A stretch of 64,000 bases of DNA from UPXZ01 sp049840795. GTDB taxonomy: Bacteria > Bacteroidota > Bacteroidia > Bacteroidales > Paludibacteraceae. Where the stretch lies: NCBI GenBank assembly GCA_049840795.1, contig JASGJK010000012.1, positions 29,085 through 93,084 of the forward strand, in the 5' to 3' direction. The notes under the pieces are model-generated. The model was not told where the DNA came from, did no database searches, and was given only the letters and a program-made list of their open reading frames with translations. The translations under genes were made by a program, and so were the position numbers. Positions 10,351 to 18,137 of the stretch are shown here, piece after piece; position 1 is the stretch's first letter, and each line of letters opens with the position of its first letter.

Positions 10351-11274
10351 ATGAATAAGAAAATATCATTGTTGCTGTTTGTTGCAATTTCAATGTTCGG
10401 TTGCAAAAGTGAAGATCCTACTGTAGTAAAGCTACAGATTATCAGTCCACCGGAAATAACATCACAAGTATTAAATCCGGAAACAAGCTATACTTTCGGT
10501 ATAAACCAATGCCCGTATGATTCGATTGTTTTCAGTGCCGGTTTGGTAAAAAAAGACGGGACGTTATTTGATATAGCTGTGTCAAAAAGTCATTCCCTTA
10601 TTGTAGCGTATAAATCCGACACTATTCCTGAAGGTGAATGGACCCGCGGCAAAGATGACAATACTTATGTGAAAGGCGTAGTATTATGTTGCCGGTTTTA
10701 TCATAATATTAAAGATACCGCTTATTATGAATTTTACATTCCATTTAAACCGGATAAGCCTCAAATTGCTTTGCTGGACACTACGATGCACGCCAAAAAC
10801 ATAACGGCATTTATTGGATTTAGTGCCGCAGGAAGTCTCAATTATAAAATAAATTATGCTGTTTATGGCGAAACTTCCGATAATGTTATCGCCTTAAATA
10901 ACAAGGAACAATCGGTTTGTGTTTTTTCTAATCTTAACCCCGCAAAAAGATATTTAGTCAGTGTACAGGCTATTAATAATTTTGGGAGTGCTATGAGTGA
11001 CACTATAACAATAGGAAGTACCTATACAACTGCATCCTGTGTTTTTACAAAAACAGGAACGGATGCCAAATATCAAATCAAGGTTGGAGAAACAATAATG
11101 GATGATTTAGTTATTACATCGGCAGCAATATATGATTCAAGCGGTGTGTTAAAAATGAATGTATCGACTACTCCAAATCAGACTTTTAGTATAGCATCTC
11201 TAACACCGGGTGTGTATGTATTAAAGGTTATGGTAAAAGACTATGGTCAATGCGGTAAATCGTTTTTAAAGTAA
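10351..11274 (+). CDS. Lipoprotein with fibronectin III-like region, unknown function
   Basis: The protein has 307 residues with a clear lipobox (MNKKISLLLFVAISMFGC; C18) and KSED after it. The middle part reads like beta-sandwich domains, with a fibronectin III-like stretch around residues 190-230 (NLNPAKRYLVSVQAINNFGS). The last 60 residues (AAIYDSSGVLKMNVSTTPNQ ... LTPGVYVLKVMVKDYGQCGK) resemble a T9SS-type sorting domain but lack a basic tail. It follows the LRR gene by 97 bases and may share its transcript. I do not recognise a named family. Surface display seems likely; the function is open. Confidence 0.75.
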   Translation: MNKKISLLLFVAISMFGCKSEDPTVVKLQIISPPEITSQVLNPETSYTFGINQCPYDSIVFSAGLVKKDGTLFDIAVSKSHSLIVAYKSDTIPEGEWTRGKDDNTYVKGVVLCCRFYHNIKDTAYYEFYIPFKPDKPQIALLDTTMHAKNITAFIGFSAAGSLNYKINYAVYGETSDNVIALNNKEQSVCVFSNLNPAKRYLVSVQAINNFGSAMSDTITIGSTYTTASCVFTKTGTDAKYQIKVGETIMDDLVITSAAIYDSSGVLKMNVSTTPNQTFSIASLTPGVYVLKVMVKDYGQCGKSFLK

Positions 11275-11293
11275 TTTTATTCAATCGCATCCC

Positions 11294-11603
11294 TCGTCCA
11301 GCCGGATATGCTTATTAAATGAGTAAAAGGTGGCGCTGGTTGTTGGGATATGTCATCCCAACTGTATGCACCGTTAGGATTTTTAATCCGTTAAAGATTT
11401 AGAGCGAGAAATAACTTTAATCCACTTAAAGTGGAAAAGGATTATTGAATGTAGAAGTTGTTTGATTTTTTTTTCGGACTACAAGTCCTTGTAATACAGT
11501 TTAGCTGGGATTACCGCTCGAACTTGTTCGCTTGGTTTACCAAGGAATCCCAGTGACCAATGCACAAATTTTTTACTATTAAAGAGCATATCCGAAAGGA
11601 CGA
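11294..11603. repeat. Long palindromic repeat element, copy B
   Basis: It has the same outer arms as copy A (TCGTCCAGCCGGATATG ... CATATCCGAAAGGACGA) with a different, about 200-base centre that contains its own small inverted pairs (around 11342-11372 and 11497-11553). It begins 20 bases after the stop of the lipoprotein gene. The right arm again starts a small open frame at 11560. Confidence 0.78.
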
Positions 11604-11706
11604 GGAGAGAGTCTTCAGCACAGTTGCGAAAAGAGCTTTAGGACCTATTGGGGTCGCGATAGCGATAGTAGAATTTGGATTATGCTTAAACAATATTGAT
11701 CTTTAA
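11560..11706 (+). CDS. Short chimeric frame: repeat-derived N-terminus plus hydrophobic tail
   Basis: This is a 48-codon frame. The first 15 residues (MHKFFTIKEHIRKDE) come from the right arm of repeat B and recur in repeat A. The remaining 33 come from unique DNA and include a Gly/Ala/Ile-rich stretch (ALGPIGVAIAIVEFGLCL). The tail may be the leftover 3' end of an older gene cut by the repeat, or a real small peptide. It ends 13 bases before the small membrane protein gene at 11720. There is no clear ribosome-binding site, so translation is not shown. Confidence 0.3.
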   Translation: MHKFFTIKEHIRKDEERVFSTVAKRALGPIGVAIAIVEFGLCLNNIDL

Positions 11707-11719
11707 TTAATTAAATATT

Positions 11720-11905
11720 ATGGCAAGAGATTATTTTTTATTATACTGGCCCATTTTATTGGCTGTATTATATAAACAAGTGCCTATAATGGTTAAAAGT
11801 ATTAAAAATAAAGAATATCAGCGACTTTCAATCTCTCTTTTTTTTATTGTCTTAGCTCTTGCAGTGAGCGGTATTCTTTTTTATTTTAGTGAAATAATTT
11901 GTTGA
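11720..11905 (+). CDS. Small two-helix membrane protein
   Basis: The protein has 61 residues: one hydrophobic segment near the N-terminus (YFLLYWPILLAVLYK), a short basic loop (MVKSIKNKEYQR) and a second segment (LSISLFFIVLALAVSGILFY). By the positive-inside rule the loop should be cytoplasmic. A strong hairpin with the form of a terminator follows directly (11913-11951), which supports it as a real transcription unit. It lies between repeats B and C. The family is unknown. The size and place behind a hydrophobic Gly-rich peptide frame would fit an immunity-type protein, but that is only a guess. Confidence 0.5.
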   Translation: MARDYFLLYWPILLAVLYKQVPIMVKSIKNKEYQRLSISLFFIVLALAVSGILFYFSEIIC

Positions 11906-11912
11906 ATAAACA

Positions 11913-11951
11913 TTTACCATTGCCAAAGTTTAATGTTTTGGCAATGGTAAA
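11913..11951 (+). terminator. Hairpin terminator after small membrane gene
   Basis: Arms TTTACCATTGCCAAA and TTTGGCAATGGTAAA pair over about 15 bases around a 9-base loop, followed by an AT-rich tail. It lies 8 bases after the stop at 11905. Confidence 0.65.
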
Positions 11952-11974
11952 TTAATTGAAAATTAACCTCTGCC

Positions 11975-12205
11975 CCGTCCAGCCGGATATGTAAAATAAA
12001 TGAGCAAAGAATGGCGCTGGTCGTTGGGATATGTCATCCCAACTGTATGTAATATAAGGATTTGTAATCCGTAAAACAAAGAAATGTGCATAATAACCTG
12101 ATATGCTGCTGGATTAAAAATCCAAAGAATACAAGAACTGGGATTACAAATCCCAGTAACCAATGCACAATTTTTTACTATTAAAGAGCATATCCGAAAG
12201 GACGA
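11975..12205. repeat. Long palindromic repeat element, copy C
   Basis: It has the same ends as copies A and B (GTCCAGCCGGATATG ... CATATCCGAAAGGAC) and a shorter centre built from small inverted pairs such as GGATTTGTAATCC and GGGATTACAAATCCC. One A is missing in the right arm compared with A and B, so its ATG at 12163 opens a different 29-codon frame. It starts 24 bases after the preceding terminator hairpin. Confidence 0.78.
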
Positions 12206-12261
12206 AGTTAGGCGAGTATGGCGGATTTGAATTAACTACGCTACAAAAATAAATATTGCAC

Positions 12262-12298
12262 AATTTTAGCCGAAAAATATACTTTTTCGGCTAAAATT
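12262..12298. terminator. Strong AT-rich hairpin, possibly bidirectional terminator
   Basis: A 16-base perfect inverted pair (arms TTTTAGCCGAAAAA / TTTTTCGGCTAAAA) surrounds a 5-base loop. It lies between repeat C and the thioredoxin-like gene. It could end transcription from the left or act as a leader hairpin of the next gene, whose ATG is 38 bases downstream. Confidence 0.5.
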
Positions 12299-12335
12299 AA
12301 AACACAAGTTCACTCTACAAATAAAATTATCCATT

Positions 12336-12971
12336 ATGAAACTTTACACATTGCTTTTTATCCTCCTGATAAGCAGTTCGCTTTTTGCCCAATATGACAG
12401 CTGCGGCATTCAGAAAAGCCAATACAGTGACTTGTATGCCGTAATACCGCAAGATATTTCCTGCATTGCCCGCCACTCGGATAAGGACATCAGCTTGTTT
12501 TATACTTTCGCTTCGTGGTGCATTCCGTGCCGCGCCCATTTCCCGGCTATTATTGATATTGTAAAAAAATATGACTTAGATTTCTATATTGTTATACCGG
12601 AGAGAGAAAATGACAGTATTATGGTAAAACAGACTACCAACTATCTAAATAAATTATTAGGAAAAGACTATAAAGGGCTGATTGTGTCAGATTCATTATA
12701 CAGTCTAAAAAACAGATATAAAAAACAAAAGAAATTTGTTTTGATAAAAACTTATGGAGTAAAAGAGCGAGAGAAATACGCCAATTTTATCACACAAATT
12801 ACCCCGCCGCAGTTTGAAAATATTGATGATATGGGCAAAGTAATTCTTGTAAACAAAATGGGAGAAGTGTTTCTGATCACTACTTATAAAGACGCGGAGG
12901 GCGATAAAACGAACGAAAAAACATTTGTAAAAATCAGAAAATATATTGAAACGGAAAGAAATAAAGAGTAA
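12336..12971 (+). CDS. Secreted thioredoxin-like (TlpA-type) protein
   Basis: The protein has 211 residues. The signal peptide is MKLYTLLFILLISSSLFAQ. The thioredoxin-fold active site WCIPC is at residues 61-65 (FYTFASWCIPCRAHFPAI), with both redox cysteines in place. A cis-proline region is less clear than in classic TlpA, and the distal half is basic and divergent. An exported thiol reductase or oxidase in the periplasm, or at the surface, is the natural reading. It stands alone behind a hairpin, with the HU-like gene 118 bases after it. The partner protein is unknown. Confidence 0.78.
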   Translation: MKLYTLLFILLISSSLFAQYDSCGIQKSQYSDLYAVIPQDISCIARHSDKDISLFYTFASWCIPCRAHFPAIIDIVKKYDLDFYIVIPERENDSIMVKQTTNYLNKLLGKDYKGLIVSDSLYSLKNRYKKQKKFVLIKTYGVKEREKYANFITQITPPQFENIDDMGKVILVNKMGEVFLITTYKDAEGDKTNEKTFVKIRKYIETERNKE

Positions 12972-13089
12972 AGTCCCTGCTCCCTCCTCACGGATATGCA
13001 GGATTGGTTGGAGTGGCAATAAAAAGAGAATCTAAAATTAATTTACCAAATATTGATTGTAAAATTATTAACTCTAAATTTAAGAAATT

Positions 13090-13824
13090 ATGGCAACAAC
13101 TGAAAACACGCAACTCATTGTGGAATTGTTTGATTTGGCAATTACCGAACAAAAAGACGACCGCTTCGGACGAAAAATCACCATCGGAAGCGAAAACATC
13201 GACAGCCTCGTAAAAATAGCCGTCACCCGCCGTACCGATCTCAATCCCGAAACCATCCGCACCGCTTTTATCCTGTTGAAAGACATCGCCATAGAGCGTT
13301 TACTCGCCGGCGCGTCGGTAAATTTCGGACTGGGTCATTTTAACCTCGGGGTAAACGGTGTATTTATGGGCGATAACGCACAATGGGACAGCACCAAACA
13401 CAGCCTCTCCGTAACCATATCGCCCACTGCCGAGCTGCGTGACGCGGTACGCTCCGTAAAAGTGAATGTGCGCGGAATGGCAACAACGGGCACCGTGATA
13501 AATACCGTTACAGACGTAGCTTCGGGCGAAATCAATACGCGCCTGACACCCGGCGGCGGCGTCAACGTTACCGGAAGCAAGATAAAGGTAGCCGGAGACA
13601 ATCCCGCTTGCGGCATTATACTTATCAATGAAGACAACGGCACAAAAACTACCGTCCCTGCCAATGCCATAGCAGTTAATAATCCGTCGAAGATAACCTT
13701 TGTGGCTCCGGCAGCATTGCCCGCAGGCAACTACAAACTGAGTATCTGCACACAGTTTTCGAATACAAGCACCCTGCTCAAAGAGCCGCGCGAATACGTA
13801 TTCGATTATACATTGACGGCGTAG
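13090..13824 (+). CDS. HU/IHF-like DNA-binding protein with C-terminal Ig-like DUF4469 domain
   Basis: The protein has 244 residues. The N-terminal half (about 1-130) matches the Bacteroidetes HU-like domain: IDSLVKIAVTRRTDLNPETIRTAF... and the beta-arm region with VNFGLGHFNLGVNGVF. The C-terminal part (about 140-240; TPGGGVNVTGSKIKVAGDNP ... AALPAGNYKLSICTQFSN) is the beta-sandwich DUF4469, normally paired with it. There is no signal peptide, so it should act in the cytoplasm, on DNA or nucleoid structure. The gene is visibly richer in G+C (many CGC, GGC, GCC codons) than its neighbours, which hints at a different origin. A GC-rich tandem palindrome array starts 8 bases after its stop. Confidence 0.85.
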   Translation: MATTENTQLIVELFDLAITEQKDDRFGRKITIGSENIDSLVKIAVTRRTDLNPETIRTAFILLKDIAIERLLAGASVNFGLGHFNLGVNGVFMGDNAQWDSTKHSLSVTISPTAELRDAVRSVKVNVRGMATTGTVINTVTDVASGEINTRLTPGGGVNVTGSKIKVAGDNPACGIILINEDNGTKTTVPANAIAVNNPSKITFVAPAALPAGNYKLSICTQFSNTSTLLKEPREYVFDYTLTA

Positions 13825-13832
13825 GTAACACG

Positions 13833-13938
13833 CGCCCCTAAGCGTTTGCTTTGAACGCTTAGGGGCGTCTGCCATAGACGGTTAGGGGCGTTGGGCTTAA
13901 ACGCTTAGGGGCGTTTACTCTAAACGGTTAGGCTCGTC
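13833..13938. repeat. Tandem array of a GC-rich motif with a period of about 23 bases
   Basis: An inverted copy (CGCCCCTAAGCGTT, 13833-13846) faces AACGCTTAGGGGCG, forming a 14-base hairpin. The motif ACGSTTAGGSKCG then repeats at about 13855, 13878, 13901 and 13924, one unit every 23 bases, with variable spacers of about 10 bases. The last copy is degenerate. A similar layout with another core lies at 39022. Confidence 0.7.
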
Positions 13939-13974
13939 GGGTGTAAACGAAACCATCCTTTTAGAGAATATACA

Positions 13975-14105
13975 GATAAGTGCGCAAAGAGGGACGCGGG
14001 TGGGTGAAATTTGCAGTTACACTTGAGAAATAATCTAAGGATTTGTAAATCTTTATAATAAAAGAGCTTCGGATTGCAAATTCCAGTGACGGATTGCTTA
14101 GAACT
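13975..14105. repeat. Probable decayed copy of the long palindromic repeat
   Basis: The piece GGATTGCAAATTCCAGTGACG (about 14072-14092) resembles the right inner arm of repeats A-C (GATTACAAATCCCAGTGACY), and GTGCGCAAAGA at about 13980 resembles the left arm. The outer ends are gone. With the array before it, this accounts for most of the 391-base gap between the HU-like and VPS62-like genes. Confidence 0.35.
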
Positions 14106-14215
14106 TGTACAGTAAATCCTAAACTGATACGAGAATGAGTTCTATCAATAGCGAATATATATCATTAAACTTATAAGTCAGAATGACTATAATCTAATTA
14201 ATAGGAGGAGTATTT

Positions 14216-15740
14216 ATGAAAAAACCAATTATGCGTAAACTTTATGTAATTACCGATGTACAGGTTTGGGATATGAAAACTGAAAAATTCAATGATTTCG
14301 ACTTATACACCGGTATTGCTGCCAACAAGCAAACTGACCCGTTTATACCCGGGGTAGTGGGAGAATGTATTGCCGCTACCGATGTAAATCACAAGATTGG
14401 AGGACATACAGTCGGCATATATGTTAAATACCAAACATTAGATACTTCCAATGCCGATGATTTAAAGGTAAATGTTCTTACAAATATCGAAGTGCAACAC
14501 TGGCCGGATTGGAAACCGGCTCTTCCTGACGGATGGATGAGGGCAAACGGGATTGTTAGCGGAAAACAAGGAGCATTAACCGCCGGCACAAAAAGCGCTT
14601 GCTGGTGTAACGGGCTTATTGTTCAGTATAAAGAATTGGGAGGATATTTTAAATTCAGCCTCTACATTAATAACGAATCTGTACCTGAGTGTAACAGATG
14701 GCGGAAAGGCTAAATTCCCGAAATATGCCTATGCCAATGATGGATGGTGGCCAATGACAGTAAATGGAATTGATATTCACAAAGCCTGTGGAGGCGCTTC
14801 CGATTATTACTTTTTAGCACATAGCAATGGGAAAATTGCTCCCCCTATGCCCAACCCGCTTCCTACATTTTCGGATTCGATGAAAATAGATTTAATGAAT
14901 AAATATGCTCCTTATGTTTATATGGACGAAAACGAAAGATTTTATCCGTCAACAGTTGAATTTACGTTTCCTTTTCTAACCAGATATAAAAATGAAGATG
15001 GAAATTACTGGGTAAAAACCATAGAACCGCTAAGTTCCCCTTCGGCTGTATTAGATTATTTCAAAGGAGATATTGATAATGCCAAAGTGTATGCTTTTTG
15101 GGTAGAAAAGGATTACGGGATAGCAGAAATTACTTATTTCTTCTATTACCCATATAATAGAGGAAAACAAATAGATATCATAGACACGGTTGTTGGTAAT
15201 CATGTAGGAGACTGGGAGCATGCTACTGTCAGATTGGGTTGGGACTATTTAGACGGCTCCTGGAATATGTTTCCTATAGAACTTTATCTTTCTGCTCATT
15301 CCGGAGGTAACACAGAAACTTGGGATGAATTGAATTTTAAGCAAGACTCTTTTTCTCCTATTATTTATTCTGCACAAGGTTCGCATGCCATGTATTTTGC
15401 GGCGGGAGAATATACATATAAGAAAACCCCATTGTTTTCTTTAACAGATATATGCAGTCAGGGGGAAGTATTGGATTGCTCCATTGGCGATAGGATTGTC
15501 CCTCTCGACTATGCAACAAAAACTAATTTAGGTACAGGTGCTAAATGGCCATTATGGATGAATGATAATTTTACCGTCGCTGGGAATGAACCGTCAAGTG
15601 ATCCTGCCAACGGAGCTATTTACAGATGGGGAAATGTACATGAGGGAAATATTCCTCTTTCGGATCAATATCGTTTAGAAAATGGTCCAACCGGACCAAT
15701 AAGTAAATCGGATGTTTGGAACCCAAATGTTTTTGAATAA
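14216..15740 (+). pseudogene. VPS62-family (PF06101-like) protein, frameshifted
   Basis: A clear ribosome-binding site (AGGAGG, 14203-14208) precedes the ATG. The N-terminal part (14216-14650; ITDVQVWDMKTEKFNDFDLY ... IEVQHWPDWKPALPDGWM) has no family that I recognise. The frame shifts near 14645-14660 (TTTTAAA run). The second part shows the VPS62 hallmarks: KYAPYVYMDENERFYPST, HVGDWEHATVRL, LYLSAHSGGN and IIYSAQGSHAMYF, and ends at 15740. There is no obvious signal peptide. VPS62-like domains are known from fungi and scattered bacteria, and their biochemical role is not settled. It is preceded by a repeat-filled gap and stands alone, so horizontal gain is plausible. Corrected length is about 507 residues. 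Confidence 0.65.
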
Positions 15741-15891
15741 TACACATTAAGTATGGGTAATGAGTAAAAAAACGGCTTGTTGCGTTCAAAACTTTGAATC
15801 ATCATCTCCCTGTCTGAGCGGATATTTATCTGTATCTTGTTTGTTAGAATAAAACATTTGGCTGTTTTATCAAAGTAAGGCGCAGGTATAT

Positions 15892-15966
15892 TTCAGAAAC
15901 AAATCCAAAGATCAGCGGGATATGTTTGAGGGAAACGTTACGCATATCGGCACAACCATAAAATCA
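15892..15966 (+). pseudogene. Remnant of a DUF6377-type regulator gene (last about 25 codons)
   Basis: This reads FRNKSKDQRDMFEGNVTHIG then TTIK. It is nearly the same, in DNA and protein, as the end of the regulator at 1109-2751 (FRNKSKGQRELFEENVTHIG). The stop is altered and nothing upstream matches the rest of that gene. A terminator follows at 15984. It lies where a regulator of the following glycan locus would be expected, so it is probably what is left of that regulator. Confidence 0.7.
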
Positions 15967-15983
15967 CATCACATTATATGTTG

Positions 15984-16024
15984 AAAGACCTTCATTGTAA
16001 TTTTACGATGAGGGTCTTTTTTTA
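15984..16024 (+). terminator. Rho-independent terminator
   Basis: AAAGACCTTCAT pairs with ATGAGGGTCTTT around a short loop, followed by a run of T. It sits just after the regulator remnant and most likely was that gene's terminator. Confidence 0.75.
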
Positions 16025-16189
16025 TTCTTGTTTCACTACTTTTTTTATACGTGTTTGTTTTTTTAATTTGCTTGAAATCAATTGAATAATATTCTTGAAT
16101 TTGTTTATCTACTACTTTTAGAGATTAAAAAAAGGTCTTGGTAGAAGATGAGTATATCTTTGCTTCACAAAACCAAAAAACACAATTAT

Positions 16190-17566
16190 ATGATTGCAAA
16201 AAAATCAAGAAAAATGAAATCCGGCATCGCAACACTACTATTTATAACGATGTTTGTAACCGTAACAGAGGCAAGAGACAGTCCATATACCCGTAAAGGA
16301 ACAGGACCAAAATACTGGATTGCCTACGAATACTGTTACGATAGTAATAAACCGATTCCGGAATCTGTTTGGAAGTCGAACATTGACTGGATTAATGATA
16401 ATCTCAAATCGTACGGTTACGATATGATTTGTAACGATGGCTGGATTGAGCAGGCTCAAACGACAAACGATTACGGATTTATAACAAAATATAATTCAGA
16501 CTGGGAGAATGGTTTTGATTACTGGTATAATTATTTATCAGAAAGAGGACTGAAAATGGGAGTCTATTATAATCCGATGTGGTTGACGAGAATCGCTTAC
16601 GAACAAAACCTAAAAGTAAAAGGGACTAATTATCGTACAAAAGATATCGCCGGTGAAAAATCGTTTAACTCGGACTTGTACTGGGTGGATGTAGAAAAAC
16701 CCGGAGCAAAAGAGTGGATTCAGGAATATGTAAGGTATTTTAAGAACTTGGGAGCAACTTATTTAAGAATCGATTTTTTAGAAAATTACGAAAATAATTA
16801 CGGTACTGCAAAATATGAGTTAGCACTGAAATGGATTGAAGAAGCCTCCGGTGATAATCTATTTTTAAGTTTGGTGATGCCAAATTGCTTCAATCACGCC
16901 ACTACAGAGCTAAAATACGGCGATATGATGCGCATTGACGATGATTGTTTTGACGGCGACTGGAATTTTGTAAGTAATCGCCGCAGAGGAACACGGAAAG
17001 AAAACTGGCCTCAGTTTGGAAATGCTTTTGATGGTTTTATCGGTTTTGCTGATGTAGGCAAAAAAGGACAAATGATTTTGGATGGAGATTTTATGCGGAT
17101 GAACAAGTTGGCAAGTGACGACGAAAGGCGTTTTTTGTTTTCGTTGATGATTATGGGGGGCTCAGCATTGGCTATTGCCGATCAGTACAATACAATCGGC
17201 GAACATATTTGGGTTTATCAAAACAAGGAATTGAATGAATTGAATTCACAAGGCTTTGTAGCCAAGCCGTTAAGTTACTCGTATTTGGATGCCGAAAATA
17301 GTTCGCGTTGGGTAGGAAAACTCGAAAATGGCGACTGGATTGTCGGGCTTTTTAACAGAGAGGAAACGCCACAAGTGAGGAGTATCGATTTTGAAAAAGA
17401 ACTCAACATAAAAAATGGAAAAGTCAGGAATGCGAGAGACTTGTGGGAACATAAAGATTTAGGCGCAATGAAAGGATATTACTCGCTAACGCTGAAGCCG
17501 CACGAATGCAAAGTGATAAGAATTACTCCCAAAGGGATAAAACAAGGACGTGCCAAAGTAAAATAA
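16190..17566 (+). CDS. GH27-like (alpha-galactosidase-type) glycoside hydrolase
   Basis: This is a secreted TIM-barrel enzyme of the GH27/GH36 kind. I take the ATG at 16190 (MIAKKSRKMKSGIATLLFIT, a signal peptide ending TEA); an in-frame ATG at 16148 would add 14 unlikely residues. Barrel landmarks are GYDMICNDGWIEQAQ, GLKMGVYYNPMW, the likely nucleophile Asp in TYLRIDFLENY, and MMRIDDDCFDGDW as the candidate acid/base region. The last 100 residues form the usual beta-sandwich (WVGKLENGDWIVGLFNREET). GH27 enzymes hydrolyse alpha-galactosides, and some act on isomaltosyl linkages, so the precise substrate is open. It is the first gene of locus 1, ahead of SusC, SusD and GH97, across a 570-base repeat-bearing gap. 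Confidence 0.78.
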   Translation: MIAKKSRKMKSGIATLLFITMFVTVTEARDSPYTRKGTGPKYWIAYEYCYDSNKPIPESVWKSNIDWINDNLKSYGYDMICNDGWIEQAQTTNDYGFITKYNSDWENGFDYWYNYLSERGLKMGVYYNPMWLTRIAYEQNLKVKGTNYRTKDIAGEKSFNSDLYWVDVEKPGAKEWIQEYVRYFKNLGATYLRIDFLENYENNYGTAKYELALKWIEEASGDNLFLSLVMPNCFNHATTELKYGDMMRIDDDCFDGDWNFVSNRRRGTRKENWPQFGNAFDGFIGFADVGKKGQMILDGDFMRMNKLASDDERRFLFSLMIMGGSALAIADQYNTIGEHIWVYQNKELNELNSQGFVAKPLSYSYLDAENSSRWVGKLENGDWIVGLFNREETPQVRSIDFEKELNIKNGKVRNARDLWEHKDLGAMKGYYSLTLKPHECKVIRITPKGIKQGRAKVK

Positions 17567-17660
17567 GTCGCTTTTGGGGACAATGCCAATGGCTGGTAAT
17601 GGTAATTAGAGATTATAGAGAATAGAAGATTATAGTATTGTTAATCCGTTAAAAGTAAAT

Positions 17661-17790
17661 CAATCCCCCCGCCCCCTTTTCTCCCGATAGCTATCGGGAG
17701 GGGGAATGCGGAGTACAAAGGATGGATGTGTTCAATAATACTTACGATGCTAAAAGTCCCCTTTGGAGAAAGGGGATTTAGGGGAATTGA
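17661..17790. repeat. Intergenic G/C-run repeat, copy 1
   Basis: It begins CAATCCCCCCGCCCCC and ends with the inverted form (CCCCTTTGGAGAAAGGGGAT ... GGGGAATTG). A perfect palindrome, CTCCCGATAGCTATCGGGAG (17681-17700), is set into the left arm. Related copies lie at 32509-32627 and 43291-43484, the latter with a different inserted palindrome. Confidence 0.65.
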
Positions 17791-17866
17791 AAGTCGCTGT
17801 ATATTAAACATATAACATTCTAATGTGTATAATCTCTATTGTACAGCGATATTTCAATAAAACATG

Positions 17867-18076
17867 ATTATCCGTAAAGTGACCTAAAAATTAATTGCCA
17901 CGCCTTTTAAGGCGTGGATCCAATATCCGGAATGAAAATGGCTTTAGCTAAAATATATGATTATTTCTATAGATTTATGATAAATTTGGGCTGAAGCCCA
18001 CAAATTACTATTTTGTAATCCACGCCTTAAAAGGTGTGGCAACTGAAAAAATATACTATGTCGCTTTGCGGATAAT
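17867..18076. repeat. Inverted-repeat element of about 210 bases (uninterrupted copy)
   Basis: The ends ATTATCCGTAAAGTGAC and, inverted, ATTATCCGCAAAGCGAC enclose hairpins GCCACGCCTTTTAAGGCGTGG. A second copy in opposite orientation at 38483-38888 carries an inserted element. This copy shows what the empty site looks like (AATCATATATTTT when read on the opposite strand). Confidence 0.75.
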
Positions 18077-18137
18077 TATTCAATAAAAACACAATATTTT
18101 TCAAATAAACACAATTATTAATCTTAAAATTAAAAAC

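Noticed and set aside
12163..12252. 29-codon frame starting in repeat C as a gene
   Set aside because: One base differs from copies A and B, which changes the frame; no conservation of the peptide.
13300..13875. 191-codon minus-strand frame opposite the HU-like gene
   Set aside because: High G+C of the HU-like gene gives long open antisense frames; the HU and DUF4469 domains are clear on the plus strand.
13833..13938. Possible CRISPR array
   Set aside because: Repeat cores are short (about 13 bases) and imperfect, spacers about 10 bases, and no cas genes are near.
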